Assembly: GCF_001428525.1 (NCBI RefSeq)
Contig: NZ_LMHW01000013.1
Location: 249,175 to 313,174 of the forward strand
Origin: Flavobacterium sp. Root186
GTDB taxonomy: Bacteria; Bacteroidota; Bacteroidia; Flavobacteriales; Flavobacteriaceae
Direction: 5' to 3'
Length of the DNA: 64,000 nt
The translations under genes were made by a program, and so were the position numbers. The notes under the pieces are model-generated. The model did no database searches, had not been told where the DNA came from, and worked only from the letters and a program-made list of their open reading frames with translations. Shown one piece after another: positions 24,238 through 34,935 of the stretch (positions are counted from its first letter, which is position 1; the number at the start of each line of letters is the position of its first letter).

Positions 24238-24687
24238 ATGACAACTAAAACAAGATTACAAGTATTGCAAGACCACATTGGCGGAGAATTTGTGCTTTCG
24301 CCTTCTCCATTTATGCTTTGGATGAAACCCATCGTTGTTGTGGCCGAAACTGGAACAGTAACATTTAAATATCAAATTAGGGAAGAAATGACCAATCCGA
24401 TTAGGTCTTTACATGGTGGAGTTACAGCAGCAATTGTAGATGATTGTATTGGTGCGACGTTATTTTCGCTTGATGAGGAACATTTTTACACCACAATAAA
24501 CTTAACTATTGATTACTTCGCTCCTGCTCATTCCGGAGATAATATTCTGGCCAAAACATCTATAATAAAAAAAGGGAAACAATTCGTGAATGCACAATGC
24601 GAAATCTGGAATGAAAGCGAAACAAGGTTAATTGCCAGAGGATATTCTAATCTTTTTAAAACCAATGTAGTCAAAAAAGTTCTTTGA
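24238..24687 (+). CDS. PaaI-type hotdog thioesterase
   Basis: A 149-aa protein with the PaaI family hotdog fold: MTNPIRSLHGGVTAAIVDDCIGATLFSL (catalytic region, His-Gly-Gly and the Asp two turns later) followed by YTTINLTIDYFAPAHSGDNILAKTSIIKKGKQFVNAQCEIWN. Members hydrolyse acyl-CoA thioesters, often aromatic ones. The start at 24238 comes directly after the operator. Expression should be controlled by the upstream TetR-type protein; the acyl-CoA or its precursor could be the inducer. Confidence 0.88.
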   Translation: MTTKTRLQVLQDHIGGEFVLSPSPFMLWMKPIVVVAETGTVTFKYQIREEMTNPIRSLHGGVTAAIVDDCIGATLFSLDEEHFYTTINLTIDYFAPAHSGDNILAKTSIIKKGKQFVNAQCEIWNESETRLIARGYSNLFKTNVVKKVL

Positions 24688-25058
24688 TATAGATTCACTT
24701 TTATAAAATTCAGAACGTAAAAATGGAAATTATATAAAATCTGTAAGAAATTATATAAAAAACTGAATTGTATACCGTCTAAATTTGGGTATAGTAAATT
24801 TCTTAAATATTTGATTTATTGTACTTAATAAGTAAGTATTTTTTTAGTTAGTAAACTAAATTTCAGGCAACTTTTTTCACAATTTAGATTAGTTTACAAT
24901 CATACCTTACTTACCGTTTTTTTATAAAAGTGAATTCTTAATCATGCAGGTAAGGAAACAGCAACTATTTGCTGCAGGCAGAAATATATAATTAAGGGTT
25001 TAGTATTACTTGAAATATAGTTTTCGACAATATCTAATTTTTAACTAAACTAAAAATT
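24688..25058. other. 371-bp intergenic region, no gene seen
   Basis: AT-rich stretch with a tract around 24830-24880 rich in AGTAAGTA/TTAGTTAGT motifs. It presumably contains the promoter of the surface-protein operon starting at 25059, but no clean TAnnTTTG element is visible within 60 bp of that start. Confidence 0.4.
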
Positions 25059-26870
25059 ATGAAAAAATTTGCCTTGTTAATTTATATAATTTCTATTCAA
25101 AGTTTTGGACAGATTTATGTTGGCGCAAGTACTCCCGTTTATGTAAAAAACCAAGTGCTTTACGTGGGGCAGACAATAAATTTAGCTGCAAATTCAAACT
25201 TGTATCTGCGTAATTTATCGCAGCTGGTTCAAGGTACAACAGGAACTTCAACTAATGTAGGAACCGGGATTGTGTCTATTTATCAGGAAGGAAGCTCTGA
25301 TAATTTTGACTACAATTACTGGTGTTCTCCCGTAGGCATTAATGTAGCGGCGACCGGCAACCAGAATTTTGGTATTACCATGTTAAACAGGCCAACGACC
25401 TCAACTGCCTCGACTGCTGCAACAATTCTTCCATTAGCCAATTTAGATGGAATTGCAAATCCGTTATCTATTGCTTCACGATGGATTTATAAACTTACCA
25501 ATGCCAATAGTTATTCACAATGGGTTCAGGTAGGAACTACAACTACGCTGGCACCCGGAGAAGGTTTTACGATGAAAGGAACCAGCGGGTCTGACGCTGT
25601 AGATCCGGAAGGAACAGGAATTGTAAATAATCCCGGCGGAACTGGTGCGCAGCGTTATGATTTTAGGGGAAAACCTAATGACGGAAATATTACCGTTACA
25701 GTTGGAGCAAACAATTCCTCGACCTTAACTGGAAATCCGTACCCGTCTGCATTGCATTTAAATGCTTTTCTGTTAGATCCTTTAAATAATGCCTGCACCG
25801 GAATTGCTTATTTCTGGGAACAGGACAAAACTATAAACTCCCATTTAATTGCAGCTTACAGAGGTGGATATGCCACTTATTCTCCCGGAACTTTAGGTTC
25901 AAACGGTATATATGTTCCTGCTACTTTTAATAGTTATAAAGGTGATGGTTCATTAAACAATGTTGGTACTTCATCCGGACTTATGCGTCAGCGTAAATAT
26001 GCGCCTATCGGACAGGGTTTTGTAATTAAAGGAGCAGCAAACGGAACTGTAACATTTAGAAATTCATATCGCATATTTTATAAAGAAGGCGAAGGTTTAT
26101 CTCAATTTGAAAAACCTGCAAAAGACAAAACAACGGCTAAAAGTGAAGAAACGGTTAAAGCTGAAGGAACCGAAGCTTCTAATGATATTCCGCACATCAG
26201 GATAAATGCCATTATCAACAACGAATTTACAAGACAGCTGGCTCTTGCTTTTTTACCCGAAGCTACTGATGCATTTGACAGGGGACTCGACGCTGTAAGT
26301 ATGGACAACTTTCCTAATGATACTTTCTTTTTGATGGAAGGAAAAAATTATGTAATTCAAGGCACTAATTTTGACGTTACAAAACAAATCCCATTAACGG
26401 TAAAAGCGGCCGCCAGTACAACTCTTAAGTTTTATATCCCGGAAGTTATAAACTTCGATCCTACCCAAAATGTATTTTTATATGATGCTGCTGATGCATC
26501 TTTTCATAATATAAAAACCGGGAATTATGAAGTCACAATTCCGCAGGGCGTATATCCTGACCGTTTTAAAATTACTTTCACAGACAAAACACTGGGCACA
26601 AATGAAGAAACTAAAACTAATTTTTTCATTATACAGGACAATTCAAATCGCTTATTAAAAGCTTCCAATCCTGATTTTATTGCATTTAAATCATTTTACC
26701 TCTATGATATTGCGGGTAAAATGGTACGATCTAAAGAGAATCTGGGTGCCGAAGAAAACTATAGTTTTTCTACCTCCGGCCTAAGTTCCGGAGTTTATAT
26801 TGCGACATTCATAACTGTTGATAATGAAAAAATAACTCAAAAAGTAATCATTTCTAATGCAGGAAATTAA
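25059..26870 (+). CDS. surface protein with T9SS type A sorting domain
   Basis: A 603-aa exported protein: signal peptide (to FGQ, residue ~18), a long Thr/Asn/Gly-rich beta region with segments typical of Bacteroidota surface proteins (SIYQEGSSDNFDYNYWCSPVGINV, TLTGNPYPSALHLNAF), then a charged linker (about 350-370) and a C-terminal sorting domain (SNRLLKASNPDFIAFKSFYLYDIAGKMV to SGVYIATFITVDNEKITQKVIIS). The C-terminal domain directs export through the type IX system and is removed or anchored at the surface. Ligand unknown. It is followed after 38 bp by another exported protein gene. Confidence 0.85.
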   Translation: MKKFALLIYIISIQSFGQIYVGASTPVYVKNQVLYVGQTINLAANSNLYLRNLSQLVQGTTGTSTNVGTGIVSIYQEGSSDNFDYNYWCSPVGINVAATGNQNFGITMLNRPTTSTASTAATILPLANLDGIANPLSIASRWIYKLTNANSYSQWVQVGTTTTLAPGEGFTMKGTSGSDAVDPEGTGIVNNPGGTGAQRYDFRGKPNDGNITVTVGANNSSTLTGNPYPSALHLNAFLLDPLNNACTGIAYFWEQDKTINSHLIAAYRGGYATYSPGTLGSNGIYVPATFNSYKGDGSLNNVGTSSGLMRQRKYAPIGQGFVIKGAANGTVTFRNSYRIFYKEGEGLSQFEKPAKDKTTAKSEETVKAEGTEASNDIPHIRINAIINNEFTRQLALAFLPEATDAFDRGLDAVSMDNFPNDTFFLMEGKNYVIQGTNFDVTKQIPLTVKAAASTTLKFYIPEVINFDPTQNVFLYDAADASFHNIKTGNYEVTIPQGVYPDRFKITFTDKTLGTNEETKTNFFIIQDNSNRLLKASNPDFIAFKSFYLYDIAGKMVRSKENLGAEENYSFSTSGLSSGVYIATFITVDNEKITQKVIISNAGN

Positions 26871-26908
26871 TAATGTTTTTATTACTCAACTCTCTAAAAC
26901 CTGAAATT

Positions 26909-28399
26909 ATGAATAATACAGCCTCAAAAAATTACAGAACATTATTACTACTGGTTTCTATCTTTTTATCACTTATAGCAAATGCCCAAGTCGGAATTGG
27001 AACCGTTACTCCCAATGCAAGTTCGGTATTAGATATTACCTCGACAACTCAGGGTCTGCTGGCTCCCAGAATGACAACCGTTCAAAGAAATGCAATAACA
27101 ACTCCTGCTGACGGATTAATTGTTTATGATACCGATTTAAAAGCTTTTTACTATTATTCTTCGGGTTCAACGTCATGGTTAGTTGTAAGCAGCGGTATAA
27201 ATCCCAGATTAAATTTTAAACGTATCCGATCTACAGATAATTTAGCAACCGTTCTCGCAACTGAACTGACAAACGGCGGTGGAACTAAATATCTTTTAAA
27301 CTCGAATACATTGTATGAAATAAATGGTCTTGTTACATTCAATTTTCCAATAGACATCAATAATGCGTACGTTCAAGGTTTAGATTCTAATGAGGATATT
27401 ATACTTAGAACGACAGGAAATATTTTTGAAGGCGCTACAGGCGGAAATATAAAAAATGTCACACTTAGAGCAGCAACCGGGAGTGTTTTTAACCTAAGCG
27501 GAACTGCAGCTCAAAATTTAGTTTTTAGGGACTGTGTCGTTGCCAACTCCGCCAGTGTAGGGACTATATCCGGTTTTGGATTGGTTTTTCTTAGTATTAT
27601 CCAATTTGCAGGAAATACAACCGGAATCACTTACAACAATATAACACAATTGTTATTAAGTAATATGGGCTGGTTTAGCACTAATACAGGAACCTACGAA
27701 AAACTAACCGGAACATTTACACTAGTAGAAAAACAAGGTGGTTTTAGCCAGGTTGAAGGTACTGCGATAGGATTTGATGTTTCTACAGCCGGACTTGCTA
27801 TTTCTGGAGATGCCGTATTAGAGTCTGTTGTTTTTACAGGTTCAAACACAGCAGGGTATGTAAAAGGCTATACAACAGGATCGTATACAGGATTTAATTT
27901 TAATAATAGCTGGAGTGTAAGAGCAGCCGGAATCCCAACAGAAACAGACGCAAGTGCTACAGCCGATTTTTCTATGGATTATGCTGTTGGGTCTGGTATT
28001 GGTGTCAGTTTTACAAATGGTGCTAATCCAAGTAATATAGTAAAAGTAGGTTCTGGAACTCCTTCTACAACCTATTCAAATCTATTTAGGTTTTCAACTG
28101 ATGCTGCAAATCGATTGCGATATCAGGGAAAAAAGAAAAGAATTTTCCAAATTGGAGGATCAATTTCTTTTCAAGTGCCTGCCGCCGGTACGTACATAAT
28201 TTATATTGCTAAAAATGGAACTGCGATAAGTCAATATAAAATTTATGGAAGGGGTCAGGTTACAAATGATATCGTAGTGCTGCCATTAAATGCAACCACA
28301 GAATTAGTCAACAATGATTATATCGAAGTTTTTGCTCAGCGATATACTGGTAGCAACGGAGATATTATTGTACCCAATATGACAATTACAATTGAATAG
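26909..28399 (+). CDS. exported tail-fibre-like protein with C1q-like end
   Basis: A 496-aa protein from the ATG at 26909, which gives a proper signal peptide (to NAQ). The mature start VGIGTVTPNASSVLDITSTTQGLLAPRMTTVQRNAI is the hallmark of a large family of Bacteroidota exported fibre-like proteins. The middle (about 170-300) has short repeats of beta-helix character, and the last ~130 residues (IFQIGGSISFQVPAAGTYIIYIAKNG to NMTITIE) look like a C1q/TNF-like jelly roll. There is no T9SS type A tail. It is probably cotranscribed with the preceding T9SS substrate gene. A strong terminator follows. Confidence 0.8.
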   Translation: MNNTASKNYRTLLLLVSIFLSLIANAQVGIGTVTPNASSVLDITSTTQGLLAPRMTTVQRNAITTPADGLIVYDTDLKAFYYYSSGSTSWLVVSSGINPRLNFKRIRSTDNLATVLATELTNGGGTKYLLNSNTLYEINGLVTFNFPIDINNAYVQGLDSNEDIILRTTGNIFEGATGGNIKNVTLRAATGSVFNLSGTAAQNLVFRDCVVANSASVGTISGFGLVFLSIIQFAGNTTGITYNNITQLLLSNMGWFSTNTGTYEKLTGTFTLVEKQGGFSQVEGTAIGFDVSTAGLAISGDAVLESVVFTGSNTAGYVKGYTTGSYTGFNFNNSWSVRAAGIPTETDASATADFSMDYAVGSGIGVSFTNGANPSNIVKVGSGTPSTTYSNLFRFSTDAANRLRYQGKKKRIFQIGGSISFQVPAAGTYIIYIAKNGTAISQYKIYGRGQVTNDIVVLPLNATTELVNNDYIEVFAQRYTGSNGDIIVPNMTITIE

Positions 28400-28451
28400 C
28401 ATTGTTAATTATAGAGTGATTAGTGAAAAGTAATTAGTTACTAGTAGATAT

Positions 28452-28483
28452 AAAAAAAACTCAATTTAAAAATTGAGTTTTTT
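28452..28483 (+). terminator. intrinsic terminator after fibre-like protein gene
   Basis: AAACTCAATTT pairs with AAATTGAGTTT and is followed by a T run; A residues on the other side allow bidirectional use. Confidence 0.75.
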
Positions 28484-28520
28484 TATTCTATAACTTGAAA
28501 CCTGTTTACTGTAATTACAC

Positions 28521-28550
28521 AAAAAAACCATTCAAATTAATGAATGGTTT
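28521..28550 (-). terminator. intrinsic terminator after katE
   Basis: AAACCATTCA pairs perfectly with TGAATGGTTT around a 6-base loop. The minus strand continues with a T run. It lies 27 bp past the katE stop. Confidence 0.8.
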
Positions 28551-28576
28551 AGCAATACTTTATATAAATCAATTTA

Positions 28577-30721
28577 TTAAAGCATCTTTTCTCTTTCCCA
28601 AAAACGATGTCTTCCTAAAGCTTTTATAAAAGAAGTACTCAACGTTTTATCAGCAATATTTTCGCTTGTTAAAACTCCTGCATCTTTTTCTTTTATATCG
28701 CTTTTATCTTTTACAATCTGGCTTCCTTCGGCTTCAGCCGCAATAAACTTACAGTGATTATAGGAATCATTTATAAACTCTTTTACTTCTTTGATTTTTG
28801 AAAGCTCTTTAATTCCTTTTCCTCCCGGAATAAAAACCCCGTCAAATAGTACCGAAGCTGCAATTTTATAAGTTTGATCTACCGGAATTTCTGTTCCTTC
28901 TTCGGATACAATTGTGCCTAAATGCGGTGCAATAATTACTGCTTTTGCACCTGCATTTTGAAGTGCCGTTTTCATTTCTTTTACTGACGATGCATTTACA
29001 CCTTCAGCACATAAAAAAGCAATCTGGCGTGTTGCAATGGTATTCGAGATAGTTGGATTTTTCAGCATACTTAAAGCATCTGAATTTTTAATGCTTTGTT
29101 TGACTTTTGTTGGTTCGTGATTCCCTTTATCATCCGCACCAACCCCATGATTGATTGGTTTTTCTATATTCTTTGGAACCGGAATTCCTAAAGATTTGGC
29201 AACTGTTGCTGCCAGATTAACATCAATTTGATTTAACAGACCCAGCATTCTTTCTCTAATCGCAATAGTTTCAACCTTACCAAGTTCAAAAGACAATGCG
29301 CTTGCAATATGATCTTGTTCTACGGGAGTCTGGCTGTTATAAAAGAGCACCGCCTGACTAAAATGATCTGAAAAACTTTCGCTTCGTTCTCTTATTTTAT
29401 GAGCATCTATTCGCTCATTAAAACTGGCAAAACCTCCCTCATCAATTTTTGCCTGAAAAGGACATCCTCCACCCAGAGAATTAGGATGATAACTTACTTT
29501 TCCAACCGCGATTTCCTGACGCATGTGCCCATCTCGCTGATTGTTGTGCATGGGTGCAATTGTTCTGTTGATTGGTATTTCATGAAAATTAGGACTTCCT
29601 AACCTTGATAATTGTGTATCAGTATATGAAAATAAACGGCCTTGCAATAACGGATCATTTGTAAAATCAATTCCAGGAACTATATGACCCGGATGAAACG
29701 CAACCTGTTCTGTTTCTGCAAAAAAATTGTCTGGGTTTTTATCCAGTACCATTCTTCCAATAATGGTTACAGGAACCAATTCTTCCGGAACTAATTTTGT
29801 TGGATCTAAAAGGTCAAAATCAAATTTATGTTCATCACTTTCCGGAATAATCTGAACGCCTAATTCCCATTCAGGAAAGTTTCCGGTATCGATCGCTTCC
29901 CATAAATCCTGTTTATGAAAATCTGAATTTTTACCTGATATTTTTTGTGCTTCGTCCCAGGCAACAGCGTGAGTTCCTAATTTTGGTTTCCAGTGAAATT
30001 TTACAAAATGAGATTCGTTTTGTGCATTAACAAATCTAAAGGTGTGAACTCCAAAACCTTCCATCATTCTTAAACTTCTCGGAATTGCCCTGTCGCTCAT
30101 TACCCACATAATCATATGCATAGATTCTGGCATTAAGGAAATAAAATCCCAAAAGGTGTCGTGCGCTGATGCGGCCTGCGGAATTTCATTATGCGGTTCT
30201 GGTTTTACGGCATGAATTAAGTCAGGAAATTTCATAGCGTCCTGAATAAAAAATACAGGAACATTATTTCCAACCAAATCAAAATTGCCCTCCTGAGTAT
30301 AAAATTTTACGGCAAATCCGCGAACATCACGTGCTAAATCTGTTGAGCCTCTGGAACCGGCAACAGTTGAAAACCTTACAAAAACAGGAGTTTTGACACT
30401 CATATTGTTTAAAAATCCGGCTTTGGTATATTTTTCCATTGTTTTATAAAGTTCAAAATATCCATGAGCAGCAGAACCTCTTGCATGAACAATTCGTTCC
30501 GGAATTCGTTCGTGATCAAAATGAGTTATTTTTTCTCTCAGAATAAAATCTTCTAAAAGAGAGGGTCCTCTTTCTCCCGATTTTAAGGAATTATTATTAT
30601 CATTAATCTTAACTCCCTGATTAGTTGTCAAAAACTGATTTTCTCCATTTGATTTATTCAAATCTAAATCTCTTTGTTTACCATCAGAATTATCCGGGTT
30701 TGCTTTTTTTGAATTTTTCAT
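28577..30721 (-). CDS. katE: large-subunit catalase HPII with C-terminal flavodoxin-like domain
   Basis: A 714-aa clade 2 monofunctional catalase that disproportionates hydrogen peroxide in the cytoplasm. A hydrophilic N-terminal extension (1-50) precedes the core. Catalytic His79 lies in ERIVHARGSAAHG, Asn152 in GNNVPVFF, and the proximal heme ligand Tyr366 in RLFSYTDTQ. Residues ~560-714 form the DJ-1/GATase-like domain typical of HPII (IAFLCAEGVNASSV, FDGVFIPGGKGIKELS). The length is normal for the class. A minus-strand -7 element (TAACTTTG, 30803-30810) lies about 80 bp upstream. Confidence 0.95.
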   Translation of the reverse strand: MKNSKKANPDNSDGKQRDLDLNKSNGENQFLTTNQGVKINDNNNSLKSGERGPSLLEDFILREKITHFDHERIPERIVHARGSAAHGYFELYKTMEKYTKAGFLNNMSVKTPVFVRFSTVAGSRGSTDLARDVRGFAVKFYTQEGNFDLVGNNVPVFFIQDAMKFPDLIHAVKPEPHNEIPQAASAHDTFWDFISLMPESMHMIMWVMSDRAIPRSLRMMEGFGVHTFRFVNAQNESHFVKFHWKPKLGTHAVAWDEAQKISGKNSDFHKQDLWEAIDTGNFPEWELGVQIIPESDEHKFDFDLLDPTKLVPEELVPVTIIGRMVLDKNPDNFFAETEQVAFHPGHIVPGIDFTNDPLLQGRLFSYTDTQLSRLGSPNFHEIPINRTIAPMHNNQRDGHMRQEIAVGKVSYHPNSLGGGCPFQAKIDEGGFASFNERIDAHKIRERSESFSDHFSQAVLFYNSQTPVEQDHIASALSFELGKVETIAIRERMLGLLNQIDVNLAATVAKSLGIPVPKNIEKPINHGVGADDKGNHEPTKVKQSIKNSDALSMLKNPTISNTIATRQIAFLCAEGVNASSVKEMKTALQNAGAKAVIIAPHLGTIVSEEGTEIPVDQTYKIAASVLFDGVFIPGGKGIKELSKIKEVKEFINDSYNHCKFIAAEAEGSQIVKDKSDIKEKDAGVLTSENIADKTLSTSFIKALGRHRFWEREKML

Positions 30722-30802
30722 TTGTTTTTTGATTTAAAAATTTATTGGTGACTTAATAAATTGTCTATTTCTATAGAGATTTTTTTAGCAGAAATAGGTA
30801 AA

Positions 30803-30810
30803 CAAAGTTA
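30803..30810 (-). promoter_or_regulatory. -7 promoter element (TAACTTTG) for katE
   Basis: Matches TAnnTTTG on the minus strand about 82 bp upstream of the katE ATG. No clear -33 TTG at usual spacing. Confidence 0.45.
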
Positions 30811-30993
30811 GAAGGCTTTTCATGTTAATTATTATACAATTCAAGTTCAGGCTTATAACATTCATATTATAAAAAACCTAATATCAATATCTTAATCCTA
30901 TAATTATATAATTACGAAATCTAATCGTATAACTCAAAAAGGTATTTCTAAAAGTAATTTTGAATTAAGAGTTAGTTATTAAAAACAGCATTC

Positions 30994-31476
30994 ATGATTT
31001 TTTACACCCTTATACAATTGCTTGTAGTTTCTATTATGGCAACATCAGCCATGACATGGTTTAGTTATGCTATGTCAAATAGCTTTAGAGAATTGTATAA
31101 AGAGCCAGTGCTTTTAACTTACGCTATTGATAAAATGAAGATAAACCTCTCACCACAATCAAAAAAAACATGGGGCTGGTTATTGCATTATATAATCGGA
31201 TTTTTATTTGTTGTTGGATATCATATTATTTGGGTAAAGGACATACTGCCAATTTCACCGTTAAGCGCTCTTATATTAGGAGTTATAAGCGGTGTAATTG
31301 GCATAATCAGCTGGATAATTATTTTTAAGATGACCCACCATCACCCCCCAATTGATTTTAAGGGTTATTATATTCAGCTGTTCTTTGCCCATATAATTTT
31401 TGCTATTGTCGCTGCGGCGCTCTACTCTGTTACGTTAACGCTTTTAATACTTACAAACGCTTATGTCACTGTCTAA
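30994..31476 (+). CDS. small integral membrane protein upstream of ligD
   Basis: A 160-aa protein with about four transmembrane helices (roughly 3-22, 63-84, 90-112, 128-155). A histidine-rich loop, MTHHHPPID, lies between helices 3 and 4. I do not recognise a named family with confidence. Its last 14 bp overlap the start of ligD in another frame, so the two are cotranscribed and probably translationally coupled, although a membrane protein has no known part in end joining. Confidence 0.75.
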   Translation: MIFYTLIQLLVVSIMATSAMTWFSYAMSNSFRELYKEPVLLTYAIDKMKINLSPQSKKTWGWLLHYIIGFLFVVGYHIIWVKDILPISPLSALILGVISGVIGIISWIIIFKMTHHHPPIDFKGYYIQLFFAHIIFAIVAAALYSVTLTLLILTNAYVTV

Positions 31477-34015
31477 ATACAACGAAAAAAGAGATTTTAA
31501 GCAAACCCGGGAACCAAAGGGTAAAATCGAAAAATCAGCAAGTGAATTGATCTTTGTAGTTCAAAAACATGCTGCATCGCATTTGCATTATGATTTTAGA
31601 TTAGAAATGAATGGAGTTCTCAAAAGCTGGGCCGTTCCAAAAGGACCTTCACTTGATCCGGAAGTGAAACGTCTCGCTATGATGGTCGAAGATCATCCCT
31701 ATAGTTATAAAGATTTTGAAGGAACAATTCCAGAAGGAAATTATGGTGCCGGAAATGTTATTGTTTGGGATAACGGGACATATACTTCTGACGGAAAAAC
31801 TACATCAAACGAAAAACAATTATTAGCAGATCTTAAAAAAGGACGTTTGAGTTTTATTTTAAATGGGAAAAAACTGAAAGGCGAATTTTCATTGGTAAAA
31901 CTTCACGGAAAACAGGAAAACGCCTGGCTGTTAATCAAGAAACACGATAAATATGCCACAGATACTGATATTTTAGAGAAAAACAAATCGGTTATTTCAA
32001 AAAGAAGTCTAGAAGAACTGGAGAAAAATTCTGAAAAACAAACTGCAAAAAAGGAAGAGAAAGATTCTGAGAAAAAAACCGTAAAAAAAAAGCCTAAAGC
32101 AAAACCTGCAGAAGTTTCTTTTGTAAAACCAATGCTCGCCAATACAACAGAAAAACCTTTTGATGATGAAGAATGGGTTTTTGAAAACAAATACGATGGT
32201 TATCGAACTGTGGCAGTAATAAATCGAGATCAATTAGATTTATTCAGCAGAAACCAGATTTCTTTCAACATTAGTTTTAAACCTGTTGCTGACGAATTAA
32301 AAAAAATAGATCATACGGTAATTCTGGATGGGGAAATTGTGGTTGAAAATGATGCCGGAAGAGCCGATTTTCAACTGCTTCAAAATTATCTTAAAACAGG
32401 AATTGGAAACCTAAAGTATTATGTTTTTGATCTGTTGAATTTAGATGGAAATTCAGTAACAGAACTTTCTCTGCTTGACAGAAAAGAACTGCTGAAAATC
32501 TTATTTAATAAATACGACTTTACAAATGTTTTTTATTCTGAACATACTATTGGGGACGGAATTAAACAATTTGAGAATGCCCGAAAAAACAACAGTGAAG
32601 GCATTATTGCCAAAAAGGCAGATAGCACTTATTCTACAGCCAGCAGAAGTAATAACTGGCTTAAAATTAAAATTTCTAATGAAGAAGAAGCTATAATCAT
32701 TGGAATAACCGAACCTAAAAACTCCCGGAAATATTTTGGAGCCATTCTTCTTGGTCAATATAATGGAAAAGAACTCAAATATATTGGAAAATGTGGAACC
32801 GGTTTTACAGAATCGGTTTTAAAAGAACTTTATACGAAGCTTAAACCGCTTTTTCTGGATAAATCTCCGCTTAGCGAAAAAATTCCTTTACGTGATAAAA
32901 TTCAATGGATTAAACCCCAAGTAGTATGTCAGGTAAAATACTCAGAATGGACGCAGGATAAAAACCTAAGACATCCGGTTTATCTGGGATTAAGAATAGA
33001 TAAAAAAGCCAGTGAAGTTGTTTTCAATGATAATAACAAAACCAATCTCAATCAAAATAAAATGGAAGATTTAAAAGAACACAAAACCGAAAATGATTAC
33101 GACTTAAAAGTTGGAAAAACCACACTGCATTTAACGAATCAAAACAAAGTGTATTTTCCTGACGACGGAATTACAAAAGGCGATATAGTTGATTATTACA
33201 ATGAAGTCGCACCGCTTATGCTGCCGTATTTAAAAGATCGTCCGGAATCTATGAACCGCTTTCCTAACGGAATTGATTCGCCGAGTTTTTATCAAAAAGA
33301 TATTGATGTCGATAAAACACCATCCTGGCTGAAGACTAAAAAAATCTTTTCAGAATCGAATGACGCCGATGTTAATTATTTAATTTGTAATGATAAGGAA
33401 ACACTGCTTTATATGGCAAATTTAGGCTGTATTGAAATAAATCCGTGGAACTCGACTATCAAACACATACAAAATCCAGACTGGCTTGTAATTGATTTAG
33501 ATCCTGCAACAGAAAATGATTTTAAAACTGTTGTCGAAACGGCATTGGTTGTCAAACAAGTTATGGATGAATTAGAAACTGAATGTTTATGCAAAACTTC
33601 GGGAGCTTCCGGATTACATATTTACATTCCGCTTGGTGCGCAGTACGATTATGATTCGATTAAAATTCTGGGAGAATTAATTGCCAAAGAAGTGCAGAGA
33701 AGACTTCCTGATCTTACTTCGATTGAAAGAAGCATCAAGAAAAGAGATAACAAATTGTATATTGATTTTCTTCAAAACCGCCGCGGACAGACTTTAGCCG
33801 CGCCTTATTCTGTACGTCCAAAGCCAGGCGCTACCGTTTCTACACCTTTAGAATGGAGCGAGGTAAATAATAAATTACATCCGTCGCAGTTTACCATTAA
33901 AAATGTATTGCAGCGATTTGAGAAAAAAGGAGATTTATGGCAGCCCGTTTTATCTAAAGGTGCCAATATCAAAAAGATAATTAAGAAATTAGAAGAGAAA
34001 CAAGAAGAAGTTTAA
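31463..34015 (+). CDS. ligD: multifunctional DNA ligase D (PE-LIG-POL)
   Basis: An 850-aa non-homologous end-joining enzyme. Order: 3'-phosphoesterase (about 1-165, with [17 protein letters not shown] and WAVPKGPS), a Lys/Glu-rich linker (~175-215), ATP-dependent ligase (about 218-525; adenylated Lys243 in [27 protein letters not shown]), then polymerase/primase (about 550-840; [19 protein letters not shown], catalytic Asp678 and Asp680 in VIDLDP). It trims, fills and seals double-strand breaks together with Ku, whose gene is convergent and overlaps by 4 bp. The domain order is the same as in Pseudomonas LigD. Confidence 0.96.
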   Translation: MSLSKYNEKRDFKQTREPKGKIEKSASELIFVVQKHAASHLHYDFRLEMNGVLKSWAVPKGPSLDPEVKRLAMMVEDHPYSYKDFEGTIPEGNYGAGNVIVWDNGTYTSDGKTTSNEKQLLADLKKGRLSFILNGKKLKGEFSLVKLHGKQENAWLLIKKHDKYATDTDILEKNKSVISKRSLEELEKNSEKQTAKKEEKDSEKKTVKKKPKAKPAEVSFVKPMLANTTEKPFDDEEWVFENKYDGYRTVAVINRDQLDLFSRNQISFNISFKPVADELKKIDHTVILDGEIVVENDAGRADFQLLQNYLKTGIGNLKYYVFDLLNLDGNSVTELSLLDRKELLKILFNKYDFTNVFYSEHTIGDGIKQFENARKNNSEGIIAKKADSTYSTASRSNNWLKIKISNEEEAIIIGITEPKNSRKYFGAILLGQYNGKELKYIGKCGTGFTESVLKELYTKLKPLFLDKSPLSEKIPLRDKIQWIKPQVVCQVKYSEWTQDKNLRHPVYLGLRIDKKASEVVFNDNNKTNLNQNKMEDLKEHKTENDYDLKVGKTTLHLTNQNKVYFPDDGITKGDIVDYYNEVAPLMLPYLKDRPESMNRFPNGIDSPSFYQKDIDVDKTPSWLKTKKIFSESNDADVNYLICNDKETLLYMANLGCIEINPWNSTIKHIQNPDWLVIDLDPATENDFKTVVETALVVKQVMDELETECLCKTSGASGLHIYIPLGAQYDYDSIKILGELIAKEVQRRLPDLTSIERSIKKRDNKLYIDFLQNRRGQTLAAPYSVRPKPGATVSTPLEWSEVNNKLHPSQFTIKNVLQRFEKKGDLWQPVLSKGANIKKIIKKLEEKQEEV

Positions 34016-34788
34016 GATGACTTTTTCTTTGTTTCTAAACTCGCTTTCAGCATCGACATTAAATCGTCGCTTTGTTTGCTGTGCACCACTTTAAGTTTTG
34101 GTGTTTTGGCCACTTTTCCTTTGGCTTTCTTTTTAATAATATCCAAAAGTTTGGCTGTATATTCATCTTTAAAACCACTAATATCAAATTTCTCCGTAAG
34201 CTGATCGATTAACTTTTCGGCCATATCCATTTCTTTGGTTGCTTTTTTAGAAACCGGCGGCAGTTTTAACTCGCCAGTAGCTCTAATTTCCTGTTCAAAG
34301 CGAATTCGGTTTAAAACAATAACATTTTTATACGGTTTTAAAATGGCAAGACTTTCTTTGTTTCGCAAAACAAAACGTGTTACACCTACTTTTCCTGAAG
34401 CCTCAAGCGCATCGCGAAGCAATCCGTAAGCATTCATGGCGCCTTTGTCTGGTTCCAGATAATAAGGCTGTTCGTAATAAATACTTTGAATTTCTTTTTC
34501 GAGAACAAAACTTTCAATAGCAATAGTTTTGGTTTTGATAGCATCTGCCGCTTCAAAATCTGAATCCTCTAAAATAACATATTTGTCTTCGATTTTATAG
34601 CCTTTTACGATATTAGAAAAATCGACTTCTTTACCCGTATCTTCATTAACACGTTTGAATTTAATATTGGCGTGGTCTTTTTTATCCAGCATATCCATAT
34701 CAAGACTGCTTTCCTGCACCGCCGAAAACATTTTTATTGGAATATTAATCAATCCAAAACTCACTGAACCTGTCCATATCGATCTCAT
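34012..34788 (-). CDS. ku: bacterial Ku protein
   Basis: A 258-aa Ku-core protein: [24 protein letters not shown] is the conserved opening, followed by [25 protein letters not shown] and ARFVLR-like [19 protein letters not shown]. The C-terminus is Lys-rich ([15 protein letters not shown]), which helps DNA retention and LigD contact. Ku homodimers bind broken DNA ends and recruit LigD. It is convergent with ligD with a 4-bp overlap. Confidence 0.95.
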   Translation of the reverse strand: MRSIWTGSVSFGLINIPIKMFSAVQESSLDMDMLDKKDHANIKFKRVNEDTGKEVDFSNIVKGYKIEDKYVILEDSDFEAADAIKTKTIAIESFVLEKEIQSIYYEQPYYLEPDKGAMNAYGLLRDALEASGKVGVTRFVLRNKESLAILKPYKNVIVLNRIRFEQEIRATGELKLPPVSKKATKEMDMAEKLIDQLTEKFDISGFKDEYTAKLLDIIKKKAKGKVAKTPKLKVVHSKQSDDLMSMLKASLETKKKSS

Positions 34789-34880
34789 AACTATTTCTTT
34801 TAATTAGTTTTAAAATTAAAGCACAATTCCTGATTTCATTTTATAACATTCATCAAAATGTTTTATAAAATAACAATCAA

Positions 34881-34911
34881 AAAAAAAACGGCACACAAGC
34901 ACCGTTTTTTA
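34881..34911 (-). terminator. intrinsic terminator after sugar dehydrogenase gene
   Basis: AAAACGG pairs with CCGTTTT around a 10-base loop, with A and T runs on both sides. It lies 25 bp beyond the stop of the minus-strand gene at 34936. Confidence 0.65.
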
Positions 34912-34935
34912 TAATTCATAATTCACAATTGATAA

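Noticed and set aside
28577-30721. Fusion of catalase with an unrelated DJ-1-like enzyme
   Set aside because: The C-terminal flavodoxin/GATase-like domain is a normal part of HPII-type large catalases.
31463-34788. LigD/Ku as a phage-defence island
   Set aside because: Ku and LigD have the usual domains for end joining, and no nuclease, transposase or other defence gene accompanies them.
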